A stretch of 64,000 nucleotides of DNA from Polydactylus sextarius. Its lineage: Eukaryota; Chordata; Actinopteri; Polynemidae. The notes under the pieces are model-generated. The model did not search any database. It worked only from the letters and a program-made list of their open reading frames with translations, and had not been told where the DNA came from. Location of the stretch: the NCBI GenBank assembly GCA_016801845.1, contig CM028920.1, positions 186,001-250,000 on the forward strand, written 5' to 3'. Made by a program: the position numbers and the translations under genes. Numbering within the stretch: the first letter of the stretch is position 1; every line of letters starts with the position of its first letter. Shown here in pieces: positions 50,176-60,379 of this stretch.

Positions 50176-50799
50176 AGGTCGTGTGCTGCCTAATGTACAG
50201 AGCCAAAGTCCGCTGCAGGAGGTCTATTAACCAAGTTCATCAAAAGAGGATTAGAAGCGTCTGAGTGCGCTGCTGTAGGCCGACACACGGAGGCGGCCAA
50301 GCAGAGGAGCAGCGGCCAAGGAAGAGAGGAAGGAAAGGATGAGTGCTGAGAAGTCAGTTTCATCAGAGAAACCATGCGTGTGTAACTAACACTGGGCCAT
50401 TTTCTCTACAACCTTAATTGCTTCTTACCCAGATATTTAGTCGGTAAGTTGTTTTAGGAGCCGACGATACAGGATTCAACAAAAAGCAGAGGAAAAAGAG
50501 ACTGGTGGGACCTTCACGTCGGTTAAAGGATGTTTACAAAAAGTCAAACTGAAAGTTAAATGTGGTATCTGGTCTAATTCTTTTATGAGTTTGAAGTATA
50601 ATTCTGCTGTTGTTTGTTAGTGTCTTCAGTCATTGTGCTATTCTGCTGGACCTCAGACTTTTCTTACTTTTATTTGAGGCCTGCAGTAAGTGTCACTTAC
50701 AGTATTTTCTGTGTCCTCTACAGGTTGCAGTGTCACTGTCATATTATGTCTCCTATATTAAAGCTCATCTGCTCATCCCAGTGATTCTTGTTTTTAAGG

Positions 50800-51240
50800 T
50801 TAATTAAAAGCATTGCGGCTCCCTGAGGTTAAAGCTCGATTATGACTGACAGTAACTGGCAGCCTTATATCCTCTGGACAGACTCTAATGGGATTTAGCA
50901 GTGTGTCCTGACCGCCATGTGCCAGCACTCTACCGAGCCAGGCCTTTACAATCACCACAGCATGGCACTGAGGCTGGCACAAAGATGGCTGCATGACACA
51001 CGGGAACATAATGGACTCCTTATGGCCAGGAGGTCCCTCGCTGTCTGAGGCTGCGGGTTTGTTTCTTTCTATTCTCTGATCTGGAGCACGTGGGGAGGTT
51101 TGGCTTCATGGTTCAGATGACAGTTGTTGGCACGCTCCGCTTTATTAAACCCCAATGAAATGGCTCATTGCAGCCAGCAGACAGATACAGGCCACAGATC
51201 AAACCCTCACACCGCTATGGCAGCATACAGATGACATCTA
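50800..51240. other. Candidate conserved non-coding sequence upstream of the atoh1-type gene
   Basis: This stretch has balanced composition, no simple repeats and no recognisable transposon text, unlike its surroundings. It lies 0.8-1.2 kb upstream of the bHLH start on that gene's 5' side. Whether it is conserved cannot be judged without other fish genomes. Confidence 0.25.
51150..51212 (+). repeat. Imperfect direct repeat, copy A
   Basis: AAACCCCAATGAAATGGCTC, then GCAGCCAG and ACAGGCCACAGATCAAACCC, recurs at 51653-51713 as AAACCCAGTGAAACGGCTGG and ACAGGCTGCAGATCAAACCC. The two flank a 77-codon open frame. Confidence 0.6.
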
Positions 51241-51345
51241 CAGAAGTGTTTGGTCCACCAAACCTCTGTTTCTGAGCCTTAAGCTTTAGGGTTTGTACAA
51301 ACTCAGTCATTTTTACACAAATATTAGATTATATCTGTTGAAACT

Positions 51346-51579
51346 ATGTTAAACACAATGTCTGATTTATTATTTTTTTGTTCTGTACTCACAGCACAAA
51401 TAGTTAGTAGTAATAGTAATAGTCAACAAATCAAACAGCAGGAAACTGCAGATGATTCTACATTTGTTGCTCCTTGGTACATGTCTGATATGTTCAGTCT
51501 TGTTTTTGGTGGTTTTATGGGATTTGCTAGTTTAAATTTACCTGTAATTGGACAAACACATACTAATTCCTTACTTTGA
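51346..51579 (+). CDS. Hypothetical 77-residue open frame, not recognised
   Basis: Starts MLNTMSDLLFFCSVLTAQIV, so residues 7-19 could be a signal-like hydrophobic segment. A polar Ser/Gln stretch follows, then a second hydrophobic segment around MFSLVFGGFMGFASLNLPVI. A splice-acceptor-like ACTCACAG lies inside the frame at 51388-51395. AT-rich codon use. It matches no family I know and could be chance. It sits between two imperfect direct repeats. Confidence 0.15.
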   Translation: MLNTMSDLLFFCSVLTAQIVSSNSNSQQIKQQETADDSTFVAPWYMSDMFSLVFGGFMGFASLNLPVIGQTHTNSLL

Positions 51580-51652
51580 ACTTTGAAAAATAATAATAAA
51601 ATGTAGTGGTTAGTGAGCAGAGGTGGTTTGACTACATGCTCTGCCTTGATAA

Positions 51653-51713
51653 ACCCAGTGAAACGGCTGGTTAAAGCCAGTGAAAAGACACAGGCTGCAG
51701 ATCAAACCCATCA
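51653..51713 (+). repeat. Imperfect direct repeat, copy B
   Basis: Second copy of the 51150-51212 repeat, about 500 bp further on, same orientation. Confidence 0.6.
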
Positions 51714-52539
51714 GTGCTTTCCGCTTAGTCACTGAGGCGTCCAGTTTTCAGGCGTCATCCATGATCACATTGATGCTTTAGCCTGCTTAAGCCAATTCAA
51801 TACAAATCAAATAAGAGCCACAAACCATGTGGATCGATTTCCTTCCAGCTCACCCATCGGTTTCAGTTTGTTGTAGAACTTGGTTTGAGGCAGTGAGGTG
51901 TAGTGTCCAGTGCTACTTTACCAGTAACAAATGTGGTCTGCTACCTTAGCTATCGACTGAAAACAATGGCTGCCTGTAAGAATTGCTGTGATGTTTGTAA
52001 TCGAATTGGCTGAACCACTGTTCTTTGCAACATTTTAAACAAAAACTCTGCAGCAAACATGAAAGACGTTTCACTCAGATTCACTCAGACTCAAAAAACC
52101 TGAACAAATTTTGTTAATTCTGTTTTCATTGCTCCACAGGTGAGAGGGGGCCTAACAAGAATGATAGATGCTGTCTGACATTCCTGGACCATCCCACTCA
52201 TGTATATTTCTAATTATTTTAATTATTAGACATGACCCATTAAGGGGCTATTACTCAGGAGGTAGAGCAAGTCATCTCCTACTCAGATGGTCCATTCCTG
52301 GTTTGTCCGGTCCACATGTGAAAGTGACTTTAGGCAAGATACTGAGCCCCTGATGGCTTCGTGTGATGGCCGTGGTATCAGTGTAATTAGAATAGCACAA
52401 CACATAGATATGGAGGCACTTTTCCATTGGCAAAACATTTATGTGATTGTAGGCTGTTGCAGTCACAGTTTATTACTTTGAATTCTTATGGTCTCACTCC
52501 GCTGCTCTGGCATCAGGACACTCCTCCATCACAGCCGCT

Positions 52540-52728
52540 GTAGTATGAGTACTGACAGGAAGTAGGACCAGAGATCATATTTCTCTCTGTATTGGCTGCT
52601 CTTCATTGGCTTCCTGTAAAATCTAGAACTGAATTCAAAATCCTCCTGCTTGCCTACAAAGCCCTTAATGATCAGGCTCCATCATATCTTAAGGAACTCA
52701 AAGTTTATTATTATCCTAATAGATCACC
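52540..52728 (+). mobile_element. L2-type LINE, 3' portion (copy 3)
   Basis: GTAGTATGAGTACTGACAGG, TCTGTATTGGCTGCTCTTCA, AAAGCCCTTAATGATCAGGC and CTCCATCATATCTTAAGGAA match copies at 2994-4020 and 17940-18430. It ends abruptly at CTAATAGATCAC, where a different LINE begins on the other strand. Confidence 0.75.
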
Positions 52729-53141
52729 TCTCTGATGCCACGTGACAGGTTTGCCCTTGCTGTCCTTAGGCTCACCTTGTCCCCAGCTCTGAAGGCAGCA
52801 TTTGTCACCCTCAGGAGCTTGTAGACCTCCCTTGTGAGCCATGGCTTCTGGTTGGCCTGAACAGTGATGGTCTTGGTGTCTGTGAAATCACTGATGCACT
52901 TAGAGATGTAGGCTGTCTCTGTGTATTCTTGTAGGTCTGTGGTGTTGTCATAGATGGCAGCCTGTTTGAAAATCTCCCAGCCCGTGGTGGAGAAGCAGTC
53001 TTGCAATGTCTCTGAGGACCCTTCTGGCCACACGTCTGTGGCTTTGACAGATGATCCGGTCAAGCATGTTTTTTCTGATGATAAGCTGACTGCTTGTGGC
53101 AGTGGCACAAGCAGGCATAAACACATGTACCAGTGTTTCAA
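52729..53141 (-). pseudogene. Non-LTR retrotransposon pol fragment (endonuclease-RT linker)
   Basis: Minus-strand frame shows DCFSTTGWEIFKQAA, then YTETAYISKCISDFTDTKTI, NQKPWLTREVYKLL and NAAFRAGDKVSLRTARANLS. This is the linker between the endonuclease and reverse transcriptase of a fish LINE. Only this segment is present. It abuts the L2 copy at 52728. Confidence 0.65.
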
Positions 53142-53169
53142 TGTGAAAATGGTTAGAAAAGATTTTCAT

Positions 53170-54991
53170 TGATGTAGCAACACTTTTAGCACACACAACA
53201 CAATAAAACATGAAGTTTTTTCCAGAACTTAGGGTACAAAAATAAAATATGCTTTTGCAAAGCAAGAATGTTTTCTTAAAAGTTAGAACAAAAACTGATT
53301 ATAATACCCTAAACGGTATTATATTACTCAAAGGCTCCTCTGTGGACAGGGGCATTCATCCACTTCAATCTAAGTGTATGTGGAGAGTGAAAAGACTGAA
53401 TGGTGATAGGATGCTGCATTCACACCATGTACACACAGTTATCCTCACAAAATGTTAAGATAACTGTGATGTGAACATTATGTTGTGAACATTATTTTCA
53501 AAATTCAGTAAATTAATTTAGGTTCAGGCACTGTTACACATACAGCAGCAGTGGTGTCTCACCTCACAAGAGGAATAATTAGTTTACTTTGTAAAAGTTT
53601 CAGTATGATCTGCACACAAAACTAAACCATGTTTGATGGGAGGTAATAATACCACAGCACGAAACAGTGCTGACAGTGCAGCAGCTAGGTCACATAATAG
53701 CCTCTTGAAAATGGGCAGGACCAGACCAGCTACCTCCTGATGTTTTGTTCATCTTAATAGTTATTAGGATCTTGTGATTCTAGAGTCAAGAGGTAAATGC
53801 AATTTAACACAGAATATAATATAATATTGAATAACAAGAATGTGTGGATGGGAGGACTGTAGATCCTGGCATTGGGTGGTTGACAGGTGGATAGCAGCTG
53901 GTTGAAGAAGGAAAGCTTCAGTGTGGTGGGGCTGGTTCTGGTGGTGAAGCATGAATGTGTCTGGCAGGACCTCTAAGAGAGGCCTCTAGGAGAAACCGTG
54001 TACAGGAAAAAAAAGATGAATCTTCTGGATAATGAAACTAAAAATGCTTTTTAGAAAATGCCTCTTGTTCAGAGGTGGCTGGAGAAGCATTACCACAGGT
54101 TGGATTAACAACAATCAGGCAGAAAGTGGAGAAGCTGAGGTTGATTAAATGTGCATTAAGCAATTTTTTCGCAGATTTACATCTAAAACATTTTTTGATG
54201 ATCAGCAAACATCTCACGAACGGCTTGCTGCTCACCCCATAACTATGATGTAAAAAAAAAAATCTAGTCTCTGTAGACTGCACAGGCTCTGAAAACCTCA
54301 CAAAAATATGCACATCCTGTGAACCAAAACAATAACAGCCATCATCCATCATCAGGAATATACTTGATGTGTGACCAAGCATATGTGTACGCAAAATACC
54401 AAAGAAAAAAAAATGGTCACAAAGATGAGTATAGTTTTGGACCATATCAGAAAAGTCTGCCATTTCGTTGACCTCCTATGAACTCTTGTTGCCATGCTCA
54501 CACTTGCACACGTCACACTGTGTTTTCAGGGACACTAACATTAATTGAAAAACAAATCTGACTTTGATTGACACATCTTACCCCTCATTTAAAACTGTGG
54601 ACTCCTTAAAGCCCTAACGTGACAAAAATGAATTTATTTTTAATTCACAGCTATGACTTTATTAATTAGTAATTACCTCCATTGACAAGTCAAAATGTTC
54701 TGGTGGGCTTTGATTTTCCCATTTATATGTAAAGTAGTTACTGAGATAGACCACAGGGTGTCACTATTGTGCTGTGTATTACCTGTGGAGCCAAGAAATA
54801 ACTGGCTTTTGGCCCCTACAGTACACCATAGTTCAACTGTCAATCATGCGCAGGTTTTTTGAGTTGGTACTTCCACTAACGCAACCAGCCAGTAGAATCA
54901 CACTGTCTAACATCCCTCCATTCACCAGTGATGTTTTCTTGAGCAGGGGGCTTTTAACGGCAAGGTCATTTGTCTGATCACATCAGTCTGT

Positions 54992-55048
<57 letters not shown>

Positions 55049-55490
55049 GATTCTGTGTTGTCCGCCACCCATTGATCATTATATGTGAAACTCTGTGATC
55101 ATTTGTGACGGTTTCAACTGTGTCCTTCTTTTGGTTCTTCTATTCTATTTAAAGAAACTATTTATTGATATGTTTCTCACAGGAACTGTTCCTCTGGTGA
55201 AGACACGTGCAAACGGCCAAATTCCCATAATATTACCTTCCTACGGTGGAAACGCCCTACAACCTTTTGAATGTTTTTTATTTGTTAAACCTGATGGACA
55301 CTTTTAATATTGGGATTTTAAAACGTAAATGGAGCCAGAGATGCAAGCCACTATACATGAAACAGCATGGCTAAAGAAAATTAATGTTTTATTGTTACGA
55401 GAAACACACAGCGACTGTTGAGACTGGGTCAGAGAATAGGAAGAAGAGGTGCTTTTAAGTTACAGCACTGCACTTAGTGCCCTGAATCCT
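53170..55490. other. Intergenic stretch without an identified gene
   Basis: Unique-looking AT-rich DNA with a long (GT)n run near 54994-55047. Open frames up to 141 codons (minus strand, 54038-54463) show no recognisable domain and are interrupted by low-complexity runs. Confidence 0.35.
54994..55047. repeat. (GT)n microsatellite
   Basis: About 27 GT units. Confidence 0.95.
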
Positions 55491-55499
55491 AGAGCATAT

Positions 55500-57600
55500 T
55501 ATCCCAGGGCGCTGTATTTCAGTCAAAGCTGCTTTTGAGCATTTTACGATTGTTTTTATCAACATCTATGCCCCCAAAAATGATGCAGAGAGGAAGCTCT
55601 TTTTAGAGAAAATTAATGACAGGTTAAAGGGTTAGGGTCAGGATTGTTTTTCTGGTCTCCCACATCTTCCTCCCCCCTCCCCGTCCTCCTCACTCTTTTT
55701 CCTCTGTCTCTTCCTTTTCACTGTTTTCAAAACCGGTGATGCAGATGACCGGAAGCTGAGTCTTTCTGCTGGAGGTTTCTTCCTGAAAAGGGAATTGTTG
55801 CCAATTAATTGACATGTTGGGTTAAAAGGCCTTGAGATAAATGTTTTTATGACCTGGCGCTCAGAATTGATTGATTTATTCATTCTCAGGGGGAAATTTT
55901 AATTGTTCTGAGGAGGATTTTTTAGATTGTAATCATCCAGCCTCTGAGCAGGCTCTGAAGCAGCTGGTCAACTCCCATGACCTGGTGGATATGTGGAAGT
56001 GGATGCACGCAAGCTGCAGACAGTACACATCAGACACATCAGGGTTAGAGCGGTAAATTTCTATTCATCACTCTACCAGAGCAAGACAGAGAAAGACCAA
56101 GGTGGATTTATGACTGACTTTCACAATGGATTAAAACAGGTGTGTGAAAACACCAACATAGACCTCGACCACTTGCTAACAATCCAGGAGCTGCAGGCCG
56201 TCCTCCAGAGCATGCAGGGTTGGAAGGCACCAGGTATCGACAGACTGAGTGTGGAGTTTTAAGGCCTTCTGGGACATTCTAGCTCAGGATATCCTAGAGG
56301 TATTCAAAGAAAGCCTGGCCACCGGTTCACTGCCCCAGGCTTGCTGCAGAGCCGTCCTTGCCCTCCTGCCAAAAAAGGAAACTTGCAGGACACACTTCTG
56401 GCTTGGTTCCCTTAGAACAGGCAGCTCTTACGGCTCCCAAACGGCTCTTCATTTAGTATCACCTTCTATTTTAGCCTAATTTAGCAATTATGAATGTTTT
56501 TTGTGTTGGTTAGCAATTTTACATTCAGTGTTTTCATAAAAGCCTTATTCTTATGCATTTTAGTTTAGGTAAAATGCAGTTACTCTTGTTTAACATTTTA
56601 ACCAAATCAAAAAACTGAAAACAGAAGCACAGCAAACTAATCAAACAAATAAAGTCACCATTATATATTAGATATTTTTAATGTGCAAATTCTGCACTCC
56701 ACTTTGCCTGTCCTACAGAGGATAAATATTGGTTTGGCACTGGTTGGCCTGTCTGGATCCACCAAATAGCCTCTTGGCCTAGATCCAGACAAAAGGGCCT
56801 ACAAACTTAGTGTGGAGAGATGTGACAAGCTGCATATTCAGTTGTGAACAAGATGGGGCTGGATGTTGCTCTGTTTTTTGATTTTAAGATGTTAAAGTTA
56901 AGTGAGCTTCCAAAGAGTCTAACTCTCTGTACTGGCTTTTAAGAGAACCTCTGGTCTAAGAAGCAGACTTGATATTTGCAGCAGTACCGTGCCTGGGCTA
57001 TTGGGGGCACTGTGCTCCTCTGGGACCACCACCCTGAAACAGCTGGATGCAGCATGGCCAGTGCTCAATGATGCACAGGCCCTGAGCTCAGGACTGAGAA
57101 TGCGCTCTGTCAGGCTGGTGCAGAGCGGCTTGGAGATCTGGAGGAAGAAGCTCTCTGTGAGGGAGAGGTGCCTGCTCCTCTGTAATGGAAGAGGAGAAGG
57201 CCAGCATGGACTGGGGACCTGTAGTGGAGGATCTTCCATGGAGCTATTGCCACCAACTCTTTTGTGTCCATTTTAAACAGTAGGGTTGTTAATGAGGGTC
57301 CTTTCTGTGGTCTGTCAGTGTGTTTTTTATGTTTTTACAAAGTGCAAGAAACTCACAGGGCCTTTTAATATTTTAACCTCTGTTTAATCTTTTTAACTTA
57401 ACTGTACTCTATCCCTACTTTTGAGTCAAAGCAAACAAACAAGATCAAAATCACAGAAAATACATTTTCTTATAGGAGAGGCCAGACAGAGGCTGGCGTT
57501 CGGCCTCTACAAAACCATCCAGACTATCCAAGTTTTTAGAAAACAATGGGAATGTGAAGGGGTTATGTGCACAGTGGAGAAAACGATGGAATTAAGTTTG
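55500..57600 (+). mobile_element. Decayed Tx1/L1-like LINE with a nested L2 tail
   Basis: From 5' to 3': an endonuclease piece near 55545-55630 (INIYAPKNDAERKLFLEK), its continuation from about 55889 (GGNFNCSEEDFLDCNHP, LKQLVNSHDLVDMW), and an RT start at 56060-56390 (FYSSLYQSKTEKDQGGF, MQGWKAPGIDRLSVEF, LPQACCRAVLALLPKK). Possible C-terminal pol follows (57040-57600). The RT catalytic core is missing. L2 3' sequence interrupts the endonuclease. Confidence 0.7.
55632..55888 (+). mobile_element. L2-type LINE 3' tail (copy 4) nested in the Tx1/L1-like LINE
   Basis: GCTGGAGGTTTCTTCCTGAA, then AAGGCCTTGAGATAAATGTT and TTTATGACCTGGCGCTCAGA match the end of the L2 at 41250. It separates two halves of the host endonuclease frame. 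Confidence 0.7.
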
Positions 57601-57639
57601 CACAGTGGCTATTCTAATCTGCTTTGTCATTGAATTAAT

Positions 57640-58620
57640 GAATATGTAAATAAATATATGTAAATAAAGTACTTTTTTAAAGTCAAAAAAGAGTGCAAAA
57701 GAAATGTAAACATGTGTAGAGACAGATATGACATACCATCGTGTAAATAAGATAAATAACATATTAACATGGGTATTTTAAACATGTTGAGGTAAATGAT
57801 CTTTTGTTGAGTCAAAATTACCTCAACTGCTAATTGTTTTAGCCCATCTATGGCATTTTCAATTATGTGTTAGCTTAATGCTAGTGAACTACTCGCTTGT
57901 TTTCCACATTAAATGTTAAAAATGTTTGTATTAGTGAAAAAAAGTGAGAGAGTAATGGAGAGAGACAGAGGTGTCATGATAGAGGTTTGGTAGGAAACAC
58001 AGTAAATATCAGAGTTGCTTTCCCCAAATAGAAGGACAACATCTTGTTGACACTTCTCGGATGGTGGTAAAGGGAAATGTGCACACGGGCTAAAGAAAGC
58101 TATTCAGTTGGTTGCTGTATACGACCTCACCATTAGATGGGAGTAAATCTTACACTATGTTTTTAAAAGTAGCCAAGGAAAAATGTTGAAATAGGTGTAT
58201 TCGGCGATGACTGGTATCAGTGGGCTAGTGGGGCTAAGCCCTCCCGGCATTACACAAAAAAGATGAGAAAGATTTCATTTCATTTATTAGCCAGCTAGCC
58301 AGTCGGGTGAAGAGCTGAAGAGCTTTCTCAGTGACTTCCAGAGCCTGCTTCAACTTGAGAAGAAACTGCTCTCTCTCTCTGTAAACTTATGGGCGGTTGA
58401 ATGGTGTAATATCAACATCACCACATCCTCTGCCTATGACCACAAATCTGGGCTGCTTTGTCAGGAGTCTTGGTGTTTAGCAAAGCTTTAAACTGGGGCA
58501 GCGGCAAAGAGACGTCCACATCATCCTAGTAGTGACCTATAGCTTGGGCTGCTGCTGCAGCATCTGCTTCCTACAAACTCCTAACTGTTACAACAAAACC
58601 ATAGAAGCTCTTGTGAATGC
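57640..58620. other. Intergenic stretch without an identified gene
   Basis: AT-rich, no coding signal. 58200-58600 could already be retroviral env or 3' sequence of the element described next, but no motif supports this. Confidence 0.3.
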
Positions 58621-58689
58621 TAGGGCGTGGGATGGTGGTGGTCTGCGTGGATGATCTTCTGGTCCTGTTTATGCCCCGGCATGAGGCGG

Positions 58690-60370
58690 CATTGCTATGA
58701 CAAATTGATGCTCAACCAGTGGTGGAGGTGGAGTGTGTGGTCCTTGGTCCTTGTGCTCCTAGTGGTGATGGTTCTCCTGGAGCCGTCTCTGGGCATTGTG
58801 GAATGGGCGAATACAGTTACATTGTCAGAGCTGATAGTGTCTGGCAACCCAAACCTTGGAAAAACTTCTTTGCACAAAAATTTTGCTACTGATCTACAAT
58901 CTGGACCTTTAGATAGAACAGCTTCTACCCATCTACTAAATCTGTCAATCACTACTTAAATGCATCTGAACCCTTTCACACACTCTATATAGTCCATCAT
59001 TAAATGTTGAAATGGATCGCTTGGTGGTGTAATGTGATGAAAGTGGTTCTGAAGACGCTTTTTTTTTTTATGTCAATTGTACTTGTTAAAAAGGGTGTCC
59101 ACCAAACTTTTTTGAAGTTGTCTAATCACCTTCCCCCTTGTGAAATGGTCAGGACCATGCGCATCTCTAATCGCAATTTTAAATAATGATGTTGGTAATA
59201 CAAAGTGTCCTTGGATATTGCATCATAATTCATTCTGAGGCCCTTCTTGGTCAATACGAACAGTGCTTCTCGAGCCAAACTGTGTGTTCATATGGACTGG
59301 CTTTGTGTTGTGCTTCTATGAGAGATGCTAGATTAGCGAGAGGCTCACAGTCCTCTGCTACTAAAACTGGGCCTATACATATAGTTGTTACTACCCGTTT
59401 TGCAGCTTCATCAGCTAAATTGCCTTTAGCTATAAGTAAGTCTACTTTTTGAGGAACCGCACATTTTGATAGCTATCGCTATTGGGAGATGTATGGTTTC
59501 CAGGGGCGCTGAAATGGCTTCCCTCTATGTTACTGGAGAGCCATCTGCTCTAGGAAAGCCTCTTTGTTTCTAAATTTTGCCATGAGCATGACACACTGCG
59601 TATGCATATTGTGAATCTCTATATACATTGAGGCGCTTACCTTCTGTCAGTTTGCATGCTGCAGTGAGAGCCTTAATTTCAGCAAGTTTGTACCTCAGTA
59701 AAGGTATTGTCTGATAGCAAATGAATAATGGTGTAACCAGTGTGGTTGTCTGTGTCTCTGAAAAAGAAACCGTCTACAAATAGAGTAATATCTGTCACTA
59801 CTGGCTGGTTATGCATGTCATCACAGAACCACATCTGTGGCTTGAACACAATCATGTGGTGAGCCCTCTACTGGAATCACCATATGATTGGCTGGACTGA
59901 CTGTAGTGCATCATTGAATTAACTTTGGAGCTCAAAGTATAAAATTATATCCAGTCCTTCTGGCATGTGTTAAAACAAATCTGGGACTGGTAATGAGGGT
60001 GCGTAACTGATGAGATGTATACAAAATGGAAAGTGAAAACTGCCGTAGCCAGCCCTTGGTAACAGGGCGGAAGACCTGTTTCTATGTTATCCAATGCTGT
60101 CTGCTATCACTCTTATCACTAGCTTTGTGGTGTTTTATGTTAGCCTCTATCTTGTTGCAACAGGCTGCATCAAAGGTTTCTTCTTTTTGATACAGTGATT
60201 AATCTGCTTTGCATGATCCTAGTTTGTACTTTTCTAGTGGGTTTAAATTTTAATTCGTCAGCTCCATCATCTCCCAAAACTTTAAAACTGTAATCAAATT
60301 TACCTATGTCCCACTCTACTTTTCAGAGAACTTTAGTAATATCTAATCATGGATCAATTGCCCCTCTATC
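58690..60370 (-). pseudogene. Decayed endogenous retrovirus-like pol
   Basis: On the minus strand 58695-58952 encodes the start of a retroviral integrase core (DRFSRWVEAVLSKGPD, FLCKEVFPRFGLPDTISSDN). 59560-59790 reads as an RNase H region (a DG-type strand and KLTEGKRLN..TDSQYA-like text with stops). 60000-60080 gives a connection segment (ETGLPPCYQGLATAVF). Order and style fit a fish ERV related to gamma/epsilon types. Stops and frameshifts occur throughout and no protein is intact. Confidence 0.6.
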
Positions 60371-60379
60371 TCTCCCTAT

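Noticed and set aside
53999..54463. 141-codon minus-strand frame as a real gene
   Set aside because: Composition is low-complexity in places (poly-A/T runs), with no domain and no splice or promoter context.
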